A stretch of DNA of 64,000 nucleotides from an uncultured Paracoccus sp. (GTDB lineage: Bacteria; Pseudomonadota; Alphaproteobacteria; Rhodobacterales; Rhodobacteraceae), in NCBI RefSeq assembly GCF_947496875.1, contig NZ_CANMEH010000001.1, positions 315,663-379,662 on the forward strand. Direction: 5' to 3'. The notes under the pieces were generated by a model. The model saw only the letters and a list, made by a program, of their open reading frames with translations, was not told the DNA's origin and did no database searches. The position numbers were made by a program, and so were the translations under genes. Of this stretch, positions 45,230 to 59,139 are shown one piece after another (the stretch's first letter is position 1; each line of letters starts with the position of its first letter).

Positions 45230-46467
45230 TGGACGGCGACATCCGCACCAACGCCTATGACGACGGCAGCACCGACCTGCTGGATGGCGAACAGCGCATC
45301 CGCAACTTCAACCTGAACTTCGGACCCCAGCATCCGGCCGCGCATGGCGTGCTGCGCCTCGTGCTGGAACTGGACGGCGAGGTGGTGGAGCGCGCCGACC
45401 CGCATATCGGCCTGCTGCATCGCGGCACCGAAAAGCTGATGGAGTCGCGCACCTACCTGCAGAACCTGCCGTATCTGGACCGGCTGGACTATGTCGCGCC
45501 CATGAACCAGGAGCACGCCTGGTGCCTGGCGATCGAGCGGCTGACCGGGGTCGAGATCCCGCGTCGCGCCTCGCTGATCCGGGTCCTGTACTCCGAGATC
45601 AGCCGCATCCTGAACCATCTGCTGAACCTGACGTCGCAAGCCATGGACGTCGGCGCGCTGACCCCGCCGCTGTGGGGTTACGAAGAGCGTGAGAAGCTGA
45701 TGATCTTCTACGAGCGGGCGTCCGGAGCGCGGCTTCACGCGGCCTATTTCCGCCCGGGCGGGGTCCACCAGGACCTGCCGCCGGCGTTGCTGGACGACAT
45801 CGACGACTGGGCCGTCGCATTCCCGCGCGTCGTCGACGATCTGCACAGCCTGCTGACCGAGAACCGGATCTTCAAGCAGCGCAATGTCGACATCGGCGTC
45901 GTCAAGGAACAGGACGTGCTGGACTGGGGCTATTCGGGCCCAATGGCGCGCGGATCGGGCCTGGCCTGGGACCTGCGGCGCAGCCAGCCCTACGAGTGCT
46001 ACGACGAGTTCGAGTTCGAGGTCCCGGTCGGAACCAACGGCGACTGCTACGACCGTTACCTGATCCGGATGGAGGAGATGATCCAGTCCACCAGGATCAT
46101 CCGCCAGGCCGTGGCCAAGCTGAAGGCCGAGCCCGCCGGCGACGTGCTGGCCCGCGGCAAGCTGACGCCGCCGCGCCGGGCCGAGATGAAGCGCGACATG
46201 GAAAGCCTGATCCACCACTTCAAGCTGTACACCGAGGGCTTCAAGGTGCCTGCCGGAGAGGTCTATGCCGCGGTCGAGGCGCCCAAGGGCGAGTTCGGCG
46301 TCTACATGGTGAGCGACGGCACGAACAAGCCGTACCGCGCCAAGCTGCGGGCCCCGGGCTATCTGCATCTGCAGTCGATCGACTGGCTGACCCGCGGCCA
46401 CATGCTGGCCGACGTGGCCGCGGTGATCGGGTCCATCGACATCGTCTTCGGCGAGATCGACCGGTGA
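45229..46467 (+). CDS. nuoD: NADH-quinone oxidoreductase subunit D
   Basis: [45 protein letters not shown]. Confidence 0.98.
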
Positions 46468-46517
46468 GCGGCGCGTTCCCTTTCCCCGTTCCGCATGCCA
46501 GTGGAGATCCTGCGTAG

Positions 46518-47393
46518 ATGCTGCGCCGTCTTGCGAAAGAACAACCCGAGTCATTTGCGTTCACCTCCCGGAACCTCGCCTGGGCCCATGCGCAGATGTC
46601 GAAGTTTCCCGAGGGGCGGCAGCGCTCGGCGATCATCCCGCTGCTGTGGCGCGCGCAGGAACAGGAAGGCTGGCTGACCCGGCCGGCCATCGAGTACGTC
46701 GCCACCCTTCTGGACATGCCGTATATCCGGGCGCTCGAGGTCGCGACATTCTACTTCATGTTCCAGCTGCAGCCTGTCGGCCGCATCGCCAATGTCCAGA
46801 TTTGCGGCACCACGACCTGCATGATCTGCGGTGCCGAGGATCTGGTCGCGTTTTGCAGGACCCGGATCGCGCCGACGCCCCACACCGTGTCGGCCGACGG
46901 CAATTTCAGCTGGGAAGAGGTCGAGTGCCTCGGCGCCTGCTCGAACGCGCCGATGGTGCAGATCGGCAAGGACTATTACGAGGATCTGACGGTCGAGAAG
47001 CTGTCGGCCCTGCTGGATGCGCTCGCCGCCGGCCAGCTGCCGGTGCCGGGCCCGCAGAACGGCCGGTTCTCGTCCGAGCCCAGTGGCGGCCCCGTGGCGC
47101 TGCGGGACACCCAAGGGGGCGAAGAGAACAACGCCTCGGTCGCGCTGGCGCTCAAGCAGCGCGACACGGTCAAGCGGATCGACGGGTCCGAGGCGCCGAT
47201 CCTGACCCCCTGGCGGCGACAGCCCGACACGGATGAGGGCGATGGCGACGATAACGAGCCGGAACCGTCGCGCGGACGGCCGGCAGACGAAACCGGGGTG
47301 ACCGTCCAGGAAGCCGCCGGCACCTCCGCCGCGCGGCCGCGGTCCAAGCGCGAGCCCGCCGGGGCGCCCGCCGACGCCAAGGACACCGAATAG
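46518..47393 (+). CDS. nuoE: NADH-quinone oxidoreductase subunit E with long polar C-terminal extension
   Basis: [36 protein letters not shown]...[25 protein letters not shown]; about 110 further polar residues. Confidence 0.95.
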   Translation: MLRRLAKEQPESFAFTSRNLAWAHAQMSKFPEGRQRSAIIPLLWRAQEQEGWLTRPAIEYVATLLDMPYIRALEVATFYFMFQLQPVGRIANVQICGTTTCMICGAEDLVAFCRTRIAPTPHTVSADGNFSWEEVECLGACSNAPMVQIGKDYYEDLTVEKLSALLDALAAGQLPVPGPQNGRFSSEPSGGPVALRDTQGGEENNASVALALKQRDTVKRIDGSEAPILTPWRRQPDTDEGDGDDNEPEPSRGRPADETGVTVQEAAGTSAARPRSKREPAGAPADAKDTE

Positions 47394-47400
47394 GATCGCC

Positions 47401-48152
47401 ATGACACAGGACATCTGCAAACGGAATTGCTGGATCGCCGGCGCGGCACTGGGCCTGCTGATCCTTGTCCTGAGCTGGACGGGCATGGGACTCGCGGGCG
47501 CACTGTTCCTGGCAATCATTGCCGGGGCGCTGTTCGGTGCGTTGCTGGTGTGGCTGGTCTGCAGTGGCGATAGGGGCTCCGCACCGGATCTGGTCGCGAG
47601 CGAGCCCGCGACGGCCGGCGGCGGGTCGGCCCCGGGCGGCAGGACATTGACGATCGACAGGGACGAGGATCCGGGGCCGGCCGAGACGGTGCTGATGGGA
47701 ACGGCGCAGGCACCCGTGATACCGGTCGGGCAGCCGGCACCGCCGCGATCGATCGTGGCAGGAGCCACCCGGGATCAGACGCTGTCGCACGGCGCCGTCC
47801 GGGCTGCCACGGGGGGTGGTCAGGCGCCGACATTCGGCACCACCCAGGGCAATACCGCGGGGGCGTCCCCGGGACATACCGCTCAGGACTCGTCCGAGCC
47901 CGCGCCGGTGGCGGAGGACAGCCCGCTGGAGGACACCCGGGCGGTCATGGATGACCTGTCTGAATCGCAGGACCATAGAATGCCGGGTGAATCGGTGCGC
48001 TCGGCCGAACCCGGCGGCGTGCAGGACCAGCGGCCTCCCCGTGGACCGGACATGGAAGACCTGAACGACCCTTCCACGGTCGATGACGCGACCGGATTCT
48101 CCGAGGGCGAAGATTCCGGCGCCTACCGGGCGACCGACGCCGGGCCGCGGCC

Positions 48153-48156
<4 letters not shown>
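47401..48156 (+). CDS. nuo-embedded hypothetical membrane-anchored protein with long polar tail
   Basis: N-terminal hydrophobic pair (WIAGAALGLLILVLSW...LAGALFLAIIAGALFGALLVWLVC) then about 190 acidic/Pro/Gly-rich residues; tightly spaced between nuoE and nuoF. Confidence 0.75.
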
Positions 48157-49692
<1,536 letters not shown>

Positions 49693-49708
49693 TCCGGGAG
49701 GCCGCGGC

Positions 49709-50170
49709 GTGAAAGGCAAGATCCTGCACATCGACGATGCCAGCGGCGAGGGCGTGATCTCGACCGAGGACGGTGCGCGCTATCGCTTTTCCGCGCCGGA
49801 TCTCATGGGGGCCGGCGAGATCGCGCGTGCGGGCGCGGCCGTCGATTTCGCCGTCGCCGGCGACCGGGCGGTCGAGGTCTATCCCGATCCCGGGCCGGCA
49901 CATGTGGCCGTGCGGCGCGGGGACAAGAACAAGATCGTCGCCGCCTTGCTTGCGTTCTTCCTGGGTGCGTTCGGGGTTCACAAGTTCTACATCGGCGCGA
50001 ACCTTGCGGGCGTGATCATGCTGGTCAGCTCGGGGTTGGGCTTCCTGCTGTTCTTTCTGCCGAATGCGGTAATGGGCCTGATCTCATTCATCGAGGGGAT
50101 CATCTACCTGACCCGTTCGGACGAGCAGTTCTACGAGACCTACGAAGTCGGGCGAAAGGCGTGGTTCTGA
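49709..50170 (+). CDS. TM2 domain-containing protein with N-terminal cold-shock-like segment, nuo-embedded
   Basis: [32 protein letters not shown]...[63 protein letters not shown]. Confidence 0.8.
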   Translation: MKGKILHIDDASGEGVISTEDGARYRFSAPDLMGAGEIARAGAAVDFAVAGDRAVEVYPDPGPAHVAVRRGDKNKIVAALLAFFLGAFGVHKFYIGANLAGVIMLVSSGLGFLLFFLPNAVMGLISFIEGIIYLTRSDEQFYETYEVGRKAWF

Positions 50171-50289
50171 TGGTCCGGCCCGGTCCGATCTGCCGCAACA
50201 TCGCTCACACGGGGCTGACGCAGCCGTGTCGGGCCATTGCCGTTCGGCTCCCGTATCCTGTCGCCTTTGGACCGGCGAAGGAGAAGACC

Positions 50290-50712
50290 ATGACAAGGGT
50301 GAACCGGGCGGCACGTCGCCTCGCGGCGGCGGTGATCGCCGTCGGACTTGCTGCGACCTCGGCCGCGGCGCTCGAGCCGCTGTCGACCGAGCGCTACATC
50401 AATGACCGGCTGATCGCGGCGCGGATCGCCGACCGGATCCGGCGGGAGTGCCCCAGCATCGACGGCCGGATGATCTATGCGTTCCAGCAGGCACGGGCAT
50501 TGCAGAGATACGCGCTGGACAAGGGTTATTCCAAGCAGCAGATCGACACGTTCCTGGACAGCAAGTCGGAACGTCGCCGCATCTATGCGATTGCCGAGGA
50601 CTACCTGGCGCGCAAAGGTGTCAGTGGGGACGATCCCGCGAGCTTCTGCCGTCTGGGTCTGCAGGAGATCGCCGACGGATCGGTCGCCGGGTCGCTGCTG
50701 GTGGCGAAGTGA
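50290..50712 (+). CDS. exported DUF5333-like protein, nuo-embedded
   Basis: Signal peptide ([16 protein letters not shown]) then [84 protein letters not shown]. Confidence 0.7.
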   Translation: MTRVNRAARRLAAAVIAVGLAATSAAALEPLSTERYINDRLIAARIADRIRRECPSIDGRMIYAFQQARALQRYALDKGYSKQQIDTFLDSKSERRRIYAIAEDYLARKGVSGDDPASFCRLGLQEIADGSVAGSLLVAK

Positions 50713-50783
50713 TGGCCGAAGACCGGCAGAACGGTAAAGGGCGGCTGGCCGGTTGCGGCCGGGCCAAAGCGTAAGGCAGGCAG

Positions 50784-52817
50784 ATGAGCGACAAGCGCAC
50801 CATCAAGATCGATGAAAAGCTGATCGAGGTCGATCCGAACCTGACCTTGATCCAGGCCTGCGAACACGCAGGGATCGAGATCCCGCGCTTCTGCTATCAC
50901 GAGCGGCTGTCGATCGCCGGCAACTGCCGCATGTGCCTGGTCGAGATCGTCGGCGGCCCACCCAAGCCCGCCGCCAGTTGCGCGATGCAGGTCAAGGATC
51001 TGCGCCCCGGTCCGGATGGCGCGCCGTCCGAGATCCGAACCAACAGCCCGATGGTCCGCAAGGCCCGGGAAGGGGTGATGGAGTTCCTGCTGATCAACCA
51101 TCCGCTGGACTGTCCGATCTGCGACCAGGGCGGCGAATGCGACCTGCAGGACCAGGCGATGGCGTATGGCGTCGATTTCAGCCGCTATCGCGAGCCCAAG
51201 CGCGCCAATGCGGAACTGGACCTGGGGCCGCTGGTCGAAACCCACATGACCCGCTGCATCCACTGCACCCGGTGCGTCCGCTTCATCACCGAGGTGGCCG
51301 GGATCGCAGAGATGGGCCAGACCGGGCGCGGCGAGGATGTAGAGATCACCAGCGTTCTGACCACGACGCTGGACACGAACCTGCAGGGCAACATCATCGA
51401 TCTGTGCCCGGTCGGGGCGCTGGTCAGCAAGCCGTATTCCTTCACGGCCCGGCCGTGGGAGCTGCGCAAGACCGAGTCGATCGACGTGATGGACGCGCTG
51501 GGATCGTCGATCCGCGTCGACACCAAGGGGCGCGAGGTGATGCGCATCCTGCCCCGCAACCATGACGACGTGAATGAGGAATGGATCAGCGACAAGACCC
51601 GGTTCGTCTGGGACGGGCTGCGCCGGCAGCGGCTGGACCGGCCCTATATCCGCGAGAACGGCCGTCTGCGCCCCGCAAGCTGGCCCGAGGCGCTGGACGC
51701 AGCAGCAACGGCCATGAAGGGTCGCAAGGTCGCCGGGCTGATCGGAGACCTGGCCCCGGTCGAGGCGGTCTATGCGCTCAAGCAGCTGATCGAGGCGATC
51801 GGCGGGACCGTGGAATGCCGTACGGATGGCGCCAAGCTGCCGGCAGGGAACCGGTCGGGCTATGTCGGGACCGCGGCGATCGCTGACATCGATCAGGCCC
51901 GGATGATCCAGCTGATCGGGACCGATCCGCGGACCGAGGCGCCGGTGCTGAATGCCCGCATCCGCAAGGCCTGGATCCAGGGCGCCCAAGTGGGCGTGAT
52001 CGGTCCTGCGTCGGACCTTACCTATGGGTATGCCCTGGCCGGACCCGGGCGCGAGGCGCTGGCACAGCTGTCCGGACGCACCACTAGCGACGCCACGCGG
52101 GACAAGCCGAGCCTGGTGATCGTGGGGCAGGGCGCCCTGCGCGGCGACGATGGCGCGGCCGTCCTGGGCCATGCGATGCGGCTGGCGCAGAACTCCGCCT
52201 CGGGGTTGCTGATCCTGCACACGGCCGCGAGCCGCGTCGGCGCCATGGACGTGGGGGCGGTGACCGAGGGCGGCATGGATGCCGCGCTGGACGGGGCCGA
52301 GGTGGTCTGGTCGCTGGGCGCCGACGAGGTCGAGATCACCGCGCGCGACGCCGGCGGGCCGTTCGTCATCTACCAAGGCAGCCACGGGGACCGTGGCGCG
52401 CATCGGGCCGACGTGATCCTTCCGGCCGCGTGCTACACCGAGGAAAACGGTCTGTTCGTGAACACCGAGGGACGGCCGCAACTCGCCCTGCGGGCGAATT
52501 TTGCGCCGGGCGAGGCCAAGGAAAACTGGGCGATCATCCGGGCATTGTCGCCGTTGCTGGGCAAGACCCAGCCTTGGCAGACCCTGGCCGAGCTTCGCGG
52601 GGCATTGATCGAGGACGTGCCGCATCTGGCCCGGATCGACGAGGTCCCGGAAAATGCCTGGCAGCCGGTCGAGGTCGGACCTCTGGGCAGCGGCGACTTC
52701 CAGACCGCGATCCGGGATTTCTATCTTTCGAACCCGATCGCACGAAGCTCGGTGCTGATGGGGCAGCTTTCGGAAATGGCGGCGGCGCGTTCTGCCCGCG
52801 CCCTGGCGGCGGAGTAA
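50784..52817 (+). CDS. nuoG: NADH-quinone oxidoreductase subunit G
   Basis: [55 protein letters not shown]...[21 protein letters not shown]. Confidence 0.97.
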   Translation: MSDKRTIKIDEKLIEVDPNLTLIQACEHAGIEIPRFCYHERLSIAGNCRMCLVEIVGGPPKPAASCAMQVKDLRPGPDGAPSEIRTNSPMVRKAREGVMEFLLINHPLDCPICDQGGECDLQDQAMAYGVDFSRYREPKRANAELDLGPLVETHMTRCIHCTRCVRFITEVAGIAEMGQTGRGEDVEITSVLTTTLDTNLQGNIIDLCPVGALVSKPYSFTARPWELRKTESIDVMDALGSSIRVDTKGREVMRILPRNHDDVNEEWISDKTRFVWDGLRRQRLDRPYIRENGRLRPASWPEALDAAATAMKGRKVAGLIGDLAPVEAVYALKQLIEAIGGTVECRTDGAKLPAGNRSGYVGTAAIADIDQARMIQLIGTDPRTEAPVLNARIRKAWIQGAQVGVIGPASDLTYGYALAGPGREALAQLSGRTTSDATRDKPSLVIVGQGALRGDDGAAVLGHAMRLAQNSASGLLILHTAASRVGAMDVGAVTEGGMDAALDGAEVVWSLGADEVEITARDAGGPFVIYQGSHGDRGAHRADVILPAACYTEENGLFVNTEGRPQLALRANFAPGEAKENWAIIRALSPLLGKTQPWQTLAELRGALIEDVPHLARIDEVPENAWQPVEVGPLGSGDFQTAIRDFYLSNPIARSSVLMGQLSEMAAARSARALAAE

Positions 52818-52822
52818 TCAAG

Positions 52823-53614
52823 ATGGCCATTCGTTTTGCCCGTACCCTGTTGCCCGCGGCGGCGCTCGCCACCGCGCTGGCCGGATGCACCGATCCCGGG
52901 CCGGATGCCTCGCAGCTGCGCCCGTCCGGCAAGCCTGACCAGCTGGACGTGGCCGTGCTGCAGGATACCCCGAACGGGGCCCAGCTGACCCGCGGCCGCA
53001 TCTCGACCAAGTCGGGCGACATCCTGATCCTCGAGCCGGATGGCAGTGTCAGCGAGGTGGCCCTGGACAGCCCCAGCGGCCGCGACGCCTTCGACGTCTC
53101 CGAGGCCGAGCTGGCGGCGCTGGCCGTCAACCTGGGAATCGACCTGTCCGCGGCACCCGCCGATATCGATCTGGGCCCATCGTCCGGCAGGACGATCCGG
53201 CGGGGTCCGACCGCTCAGGAAAAGGCACTGGAGGAGTTCGCCGCGCGGACCCGGCCGGCGCTGCCGACCTTTCCGCCCGGCTTCAAGGCGGACCCCGAGG
53301 TATTCATCGGAACCAGGGTCGAGACGATCAAGGGCGACACCCGCGGCTCGCTGGTCGAGGTGACGGCGAACCTCAGGGACGGGGTGGACGCGGACGTGGC
53401 CTTCGCCTATGCCACATGCGCGCTTGCCGGGTGGGCCAAGGGCGAAGGGCGCCAGTACGCGCGCCACATCCGCACCCTTCAGGCAAACCGGAACGGCAAG
53501 CTGCTGATCGGATCGGTCTTCACGCTGTCCGGTGACAAGCCCATGGGTCTGCGGGTCATGGAGACGCGCGATACCCTGCAGGAATGCGAAGCCCGCGGCA
53601 TCCCCGCGGCGTGA
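52823..53614 (+). CDS. nuo-embedded putative lipoprotein of unknown function
   Basis: MAIRFARTLLPAAALATALAGCTDPGPDAS (lipobox LAGC) between nuoG and nuoH; inflated in the ORF track to 52430. Confidence 0.75.
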   Translation: MAIRFARTLLPAAALATALAGCTDPGPDASQLRPSGKPDQLDVAVLQDTPNGAQLTRGRISTKSGDILILEPDGSVSEVALDSPSGRDAFDVSEAELAALAVNLGIDLSAAPADIDLGPSSGRTIRRGPTAQEKALEEFAARTRPALPTFPPGFKADPEVFIGTRVETIKGDTRGSLVEVTANLRDGVDADVAFAYATCALAGWAKGEGRQYARHIRTLQANRNGKLLIGSVFTLSGDKPMGLRVMETRDTLQECEARGIPAA

Positions 53615-53632
53615 ACCAAGGGAGCGACGAGA

Positions 53633-54697
53633 ATGGCTGAATTCCTGGCATCTCCCCTCGGCGTCACGCTGATCATGCTGGCGCAGGGGCTTGCGATCAT
53701 CGCCTTCGTGATGATCTCGCTGCTGTTCCTCGTCTATGGCGACCGCAAGGTGTGGGCGGCGGTGCAGATGCGCCGCGGCCCCAACGTGGTGGGTCCTTGG
53801 GGCCTGCTGCAGTCGGTGGCCGACGCGCTGAAATACATCGTCAAGGAAATCGTGATCCCGGCCGGGGCCGACAAGTTCGTGTTCTTCCTGGCGCCATTCC
53901 TCAGCATGATGCTGGCGACCCTGGCGTGGGTCGTGGTGCCGTTCGCGCCCGGCTGGGTGATGGCCGACATCAACGTGGGTATCCTGTTCATCTTCGCCGT
54001 GTCCTCGCTCGAGGTTTACGGCGTGATCATGGGTGGCTGGGCGTCCAACTCGAAATACCCGTTCCTCGCGTCGCTGCGCTCTGCGGCGCAGATGATCTCC
54101 TACGAGGTCAGCCTGGGGCTGATCATCGTCGGGGTGATCATCTCGGCCGGCACCATGAACCTGACCGGCATCGTGGAATCCCAGCGCGGCGAATACGGGC
54201 TGTTCCACTGGTACTGGTTGGCGCATCTGCCGATGCTGGTCCTGTTCTTCATCAGCGCGCTTGCAGAAACGAACCGGCCGCCTTTTGACTTGGCCGAGGC
54301 TGAATCGGAATTGGTCGCCGGGCACATGGTCGAATATTCCTCGACGCCCTACCTGCTCTACATGGCCGGCGAGTATATCGCGATCTGGCTGTTGTGCGCG
54401 CTGATCTCGCTGCTGTTCTTCGGCGGCTGGCTGTCGCCGATCCCGGGCCTGCCGGATGGGGCGATCTGGATGTTCCTGAAGATGGTCTTCTGGTTCTTCA
54501 TGTTCGCCATGGTGAAGGCGATCGTGCCGCGCTATCGCTACGATCAGCTGATGCGTGTCGGCTGGAAGGTGTTCTTGCCGCTGTCCCTGGCCTGGGTGGT
54601 GCTGATCGCCTTTCTGGCGCGCTATCAGGTGCTGGGCGGGGCCTGGGCGCGCTGGGATCACATGGTGCCCATCGGCGCAACCCTAGTCGGAGGATAA
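53633..54697 (+). CDS. nuoH: NADH-quinone oxidoreductase subunit H
   Basis: [36 protein letters not shown]...[29 protein letters not shown]. Confidence 0.98.
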   Translation: MAEFLASPLGVTLIMLAQGLAIIAFVMISLLFLVYGDRKVWAAVQMRRGPNVVGPWGLLQSVADALKYIVKEIVIPAGADKFVFFLAPFLSMMLATLAWVVVPFAPGWVMADINVGILFIFAVSSLEVYGVIMGGWASNSKYPFLASLRSAAQMISYEVSLGLIIVGVIISAGTMNLTGIVESQRGEYGLFHWYWLAHLPMLVLFFISALAETNRPPFDLAEAESELVAGHMVEYSSTPYLLYMAGEYIAIWLLCALISLLFFGGWLSPIPGLPDGAIWMFLKMVFWFFMFAMVKAIVPRYRYDQLMRVGWKVFLPLSLAWVVLIAFLARYQVLGGAWARWDHMVPIGATLVGG

Positions 54698-54700
54698 GTC

Positions 54701-55370
<670 letters not shown>

Positions 55371-55435
55371 GCGGGACGGGTCCGGACCCGTCAGCCGCGT
55401 TGCGACCGAGTCAGACGAGCCAGGTGGGGTGAACC

Positions 55436-55843
55436 ATGAGCGACGCGTTTTCCAAGATGTTTTCCCAGATGCTCGCGTCGGGGCAGGAAATGGCCCGGGC
55501 GTTCAATCCCAAGCTCGAGAACTTCGACATGCGGGCCTTCGAGAAGATGATCCCGACCATGTCGGCCGAAATGATGGAGATGTGGTTCGGGCGCACCTTC
55601 AACCGTGAAGGGCTGGACGCGAAGACGCGGATGCTGCTGACCATCGGCGCGCTGACGGTCCAGGGCGCGATGGCCGAGCCGCAACTGCGGCTGGCGGTTC
55701 GCCATGCCCGCCAGGCCGGCGCCACCCCCCGTGAAATCGCCGAGACGATCTGGCAGATGAGCATGTTTGGGGGGATGCCGGCGATGCAGAAGGCGCTGAA
55801 CATCGCGCAGTCCGTCTTTGCCGAAGAGGACGCCGAGAAATGA
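55436..55843 (+). CDS. carboxymuconolactone decarboxylase-like protein, cysteine-free, nuo-embedded
   Basis: [71 protein letters not shown]. Confidence 0.8.
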   Translation: MSDAFSKMFSQMLASGQEMARAFNPKLENFDMRAFEKMIPTMSAEMMEMWFGRTFNREGLDAKTRMLLTIGALTVQGAMAEPQLRLAVRHARQAGATPREIAETIWQMSMFGGMPAMQKALNIAQSVFAEEDAEK

Positions 55844-56442
55844 TCGTCTTCGCGTTCTACCTGTTCGGACTGTCCGCGGTGATTGCCGGGTTCATGGTCG
55901 TGATCTCGCGCAACCCGGTGCATTCGGTCCTGTGGCTGATCCTGGCTTTCCTGTCCGCATCGGGTCTGTTCGTCATGCAAGGGGCGGAGTTCGTCGCCAT
56001 GCTGCTGATCATCGTCTATGTCGGCGCAGTCGCGGTGCTGTTCCTGTTCGTCGTGATGATGCTGGACGTCGATTTCGCGGAACTGCGGGGCGAGCTCGCC
56101 GGGTACCTGCCGCTGGGATTGCTGATTGCGGTGGTGATGCTGGCGCAATTGGCCTTCGGTTTCGGGGTTTGGGAATCATCCGAAACGGCCGCTGCTGCCC
56201 GCGCGGCGCCGATCATCGAGAACACGCTGAACACCCACGCGATCGGGACCGTGCTCTACGATCGCTATCTGCTGCCCTTCCAGCTTGCGGGGCTGATCCT
56301 GCTGGTGGCGATGATCGGGGCAATCCTGCTGACGCTGCGTCACCGCAGGGACATCAAGCGGCAGGACGTGCTGCAGCAGATGTGGCGCGACCCGGCCAAG
56401 GCCATGCGGATGACCAACCCGCGACCCGGCGAGGGGCTGTGA
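55840..56442 (+). CDS. nuoJ: NADH-quinone oxidoreductase subunit J
   Basis: [55 protein letters not shown]. Confidence 0.97.
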   Translation: MIVFAFYLFGLSAVIAGFMVVISRNPVHSVLWLILAFLSASGLFVMQGAEFVAMLLIIVYVGAVAVLFLFVVMMLDVDFAELRGELAGYLPLGLLIAVVMLAQLAFGFGVWESSETAAAARAAPIIENTLNTHAIGTVLYDRYLLPFQLAGLILLVAMIGAILLTLRHRRDIKRQDVLQQMWRDPAKAMRMTNPRPGEGL

Positions 56443-56555
56443 CGCACAGGGCTGGGGGGCGCATTCGTGCCGGCGGCGATCTGGCGGCCACATGTCGCGG
56501 GGCTGTCACGCAACAGGCCGCCGGATCGGGTGGCAGTCTGACTGGTTCGTGATAA

Positions 56556-56942
<387 letters not shown>

Positions 56943-56948
56943 CCGGGA

Positions 56949-59138
56949 ATGGAACAGATCATCCTCTTTTCGCCCATGGTCGCCGCACTGATCGCTGGGT
57001 TCGGATGGCGCGTCATCTCGGAACGCGGCGCCGAGATCCTGACCACGGGCGTCCTGTTCCTGGCGTGCGTCCTTTCCTGGATCGTCTTCCTGACCTTTGA
57101 CGGCACGGTTCGCCACATCCCGGTGATGGACTGGATCGTGACCGAGGGCTTTGCGGCCGAATGGTCGATCCGGATCGACCGGCTGACCGCCATCATGCTA
57201 ATCGTGGTGACCACCGTCTCGGCGCTGGTTCACCTGTATTCTGTCGGCTACATGGCGCACGACGACAACTGGACCGAAGACGAACATTACCGCGCCCGGT
57301 TCTTTGCCTATCTGTCGTTCTTCACCTTCACCATGCTGATGCTGGTGACCGCCGACAACCTGCTGCAGATGTTCTTCGGGTGGGAAGGCGTGGGGCTCGC
57401 CTCGTATCTGCTGATCGGCTTCTACTACAAGAAGCCCAGCGCCAACGCCGCCGCGATGAAGGCCTTCATCGTGAACCGGGTGGGCGATTTCGGCTTTCTG
57501 CTGGGCATCTTCGCGCTGTTCTGGCTGACCGGGACCATCCGGTTCGACGAGATCTTCGCGCAGGTGCCGCAAATCGCGACCACCGAGGTGCCGTTCCTGT
57601 GGACCACATGGAACGCCGCGAACCTCGTCGGCGTGCTGCTGTTCATCGGCGCCATGGGCAAGTCGGCACAGCTCGGCCTGCACACCTGGCTGCCCGATGC
57701 GATGGAGGGCCCGACGCCGGTGTCGGCCCTGATCCATGCCGCGACGATGGTGACCGCGGGCGTGTTCCTGGTCTGCCGGATGTCACCGCTGTACGAGTTT
57801 GCCCCCGATGCGCGCAGCTTCATCGTCTTCATCGGCGCGGCGACCGCGTTCTACGCCGCCACGGTCGGTCTGGTGCAGAACGACATCAAGCGCGTGATCG
57901 CCTATTCGACCTGTTCGCAGCTGGGCTACATGTTCGTGGCCGCCGGTGTCGGCGTCTATTCGGTGGCGATGTTCCATCTTCTGACCCATGCCTTCTTCAA
58001 GGCGATGCTGTTTCTCGGCGCGGGGTCGGTGATCCATGCCATGCACCACGAGCAGGACCTGCGGAACTATGGCGGGCTGCGCCACAAGCTGCCGCTGACC
58101 TTCTGGGCGATGCTGATCGGCACGCTGGCGATCACCGGGGTGGGCATTCCGCTGACCACGATCGGCTTTGCCGGCTTCCTGTCCAAGGACGCGATCATCG
58201 AAAGCGCCTTTGCGTCGGAACGGGCCTATGCGTTCTGGCTGCTGGTGATCGCGGCGATGTTTACCAGCTTCTACAGCTGGCGGCTGATGTTCCTGACCTT
58301 CTGGGGCGCACCGCGCCCGCAGAAGGTCTGGGATCCCGAGGTCAAGGAAGAGGAAGAGGTCCAGACGGCGGAGGCCGCGCAGGATCACGGCCAGGGCCAT
58401 CATGACGGTCTGCACGCCTATGAGCATGCGCATGAAAGCCCGAGAACCATGACGATCCCGCTGGGAGTGCTGGCGATCGGGTCGATATTTGCCGGGATGG
58501 TCTGGTACCAGGATTTCTTTGGCGACAGGGTCGAACAGTTCTTCCACATGCCGGCTGCGGCGCATGGCGAGGCCGCCACCCATGGCGAGGACACTGCCGC
58601 GCCCGCCGAGGCGGCAGCCGACCACGGCACGGCCCCCGTCGCGTCCGAGGGAGACGACCACGGTGCAGCCGCCGCGGTGGCGGCGCCGGTCGGGGGGGCA
58701 ATCTACATGCACCCTGACAACCAGGTGCTGCACGATGCCCATTACGTTCCCGCCTGGGTCCGGATGTCGCCGTTCATCGCGATGGTGATCGGGTTTGCCG
58801 TCGCGTGGCTCATGTATATCCGTCAGCCGGCACTGCCCGCCCGGATCGCGCGGACCCAGGCCCCGCTGCATCGCTTTCTGCTGAACAAGTGGTATTTCGA
58901 CGAACTCTACGACGCGGTCTTCGTGCGCTCGGCCCGATGGCTGGGACGGGCGCTGTGGCATGGCGGCGACGGGCGTACCATCGACGGGGCGATCAACGGG
59001 CTCGCCATGGGGCTGATCCCGCGGGTGACCCGGTTCGCGGGCCGGGTTCAGTCCGGCTATCTGTTCCATTATGCGTTCGGGATGGTGCTGGGCCTGCTGG
59101 CCCTGCTGGTCTGGGTGATGATGCGGGGCATGCACTGA
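56949..59138 (+). CDS. nuoL: NADH-quinone oxidoreductase subunit L, with His-rich polar loops
   Basis: [51 protein letters not shown]...[29 protein letters not shown]. Confidence 0.98.
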   Translation: MEQIILFSPMVAALIAGFGWRVISERGAEILTTGVLFLACVLSWIVFLTFDGTVRHIPVMDWIVTEGFAAEWSIRIDRLTAIMLIVVTTVSALVHLYSVGYMAHDDNWTEDEHYRARFFAYLSFFTFTMLMLVTADNLLQMFFGWEGVGLASYLLIGFYYKKPSANAAAMKAFIVNRVGDFGFLLGIFALFWLTGTIRFDEIFAQVPQIATTEVPFLWTTWNAANLVGVLLFIGAMGKSAQLGLHTWLPDAMEGPTPVSALIHAATMVTAGVFLVCRMSPLYEFAPDARSFIVFIGAATAFYAATVGLVQNDIKRVIAYSTCSQLGYMFVAAGVGVYSVAMFHLLTHAFFKAMLFLGAGSVIHAMHHEQDLRNYGGLRHKLPLTFWAMLIGTLAITGVGIPLTTIGFAGFLSKDAIIESAFASERAYAFWLLVIAAMFTSFYSWRLMFLTFWGAPRPQKVWDPEVKEEEEVQTAEAAQDHGQGHHDGLHAYEHAHESPRTMTIPLGVLAIGSIFAGMVWYQDFFGDRVEQFFHMPAAAHGEAATHGEDTAAPAEAAADHGTAPVASEGDDHGAAAAVAAPVGGAIYMHPDNQVLHDAHYVPAWVRMSPFIAMVIGFAVAWLMYIRQPALPARIARTQAPLHRFLLNKWYFDELYDAVFVRSARWLGRALWHGGDGRTIDGAINGLAMGLIPRVTRFAGRVQSGYLFHYAFGMVLGLLALLVWVMMRGMH

Positions 59139-59139
59139 G

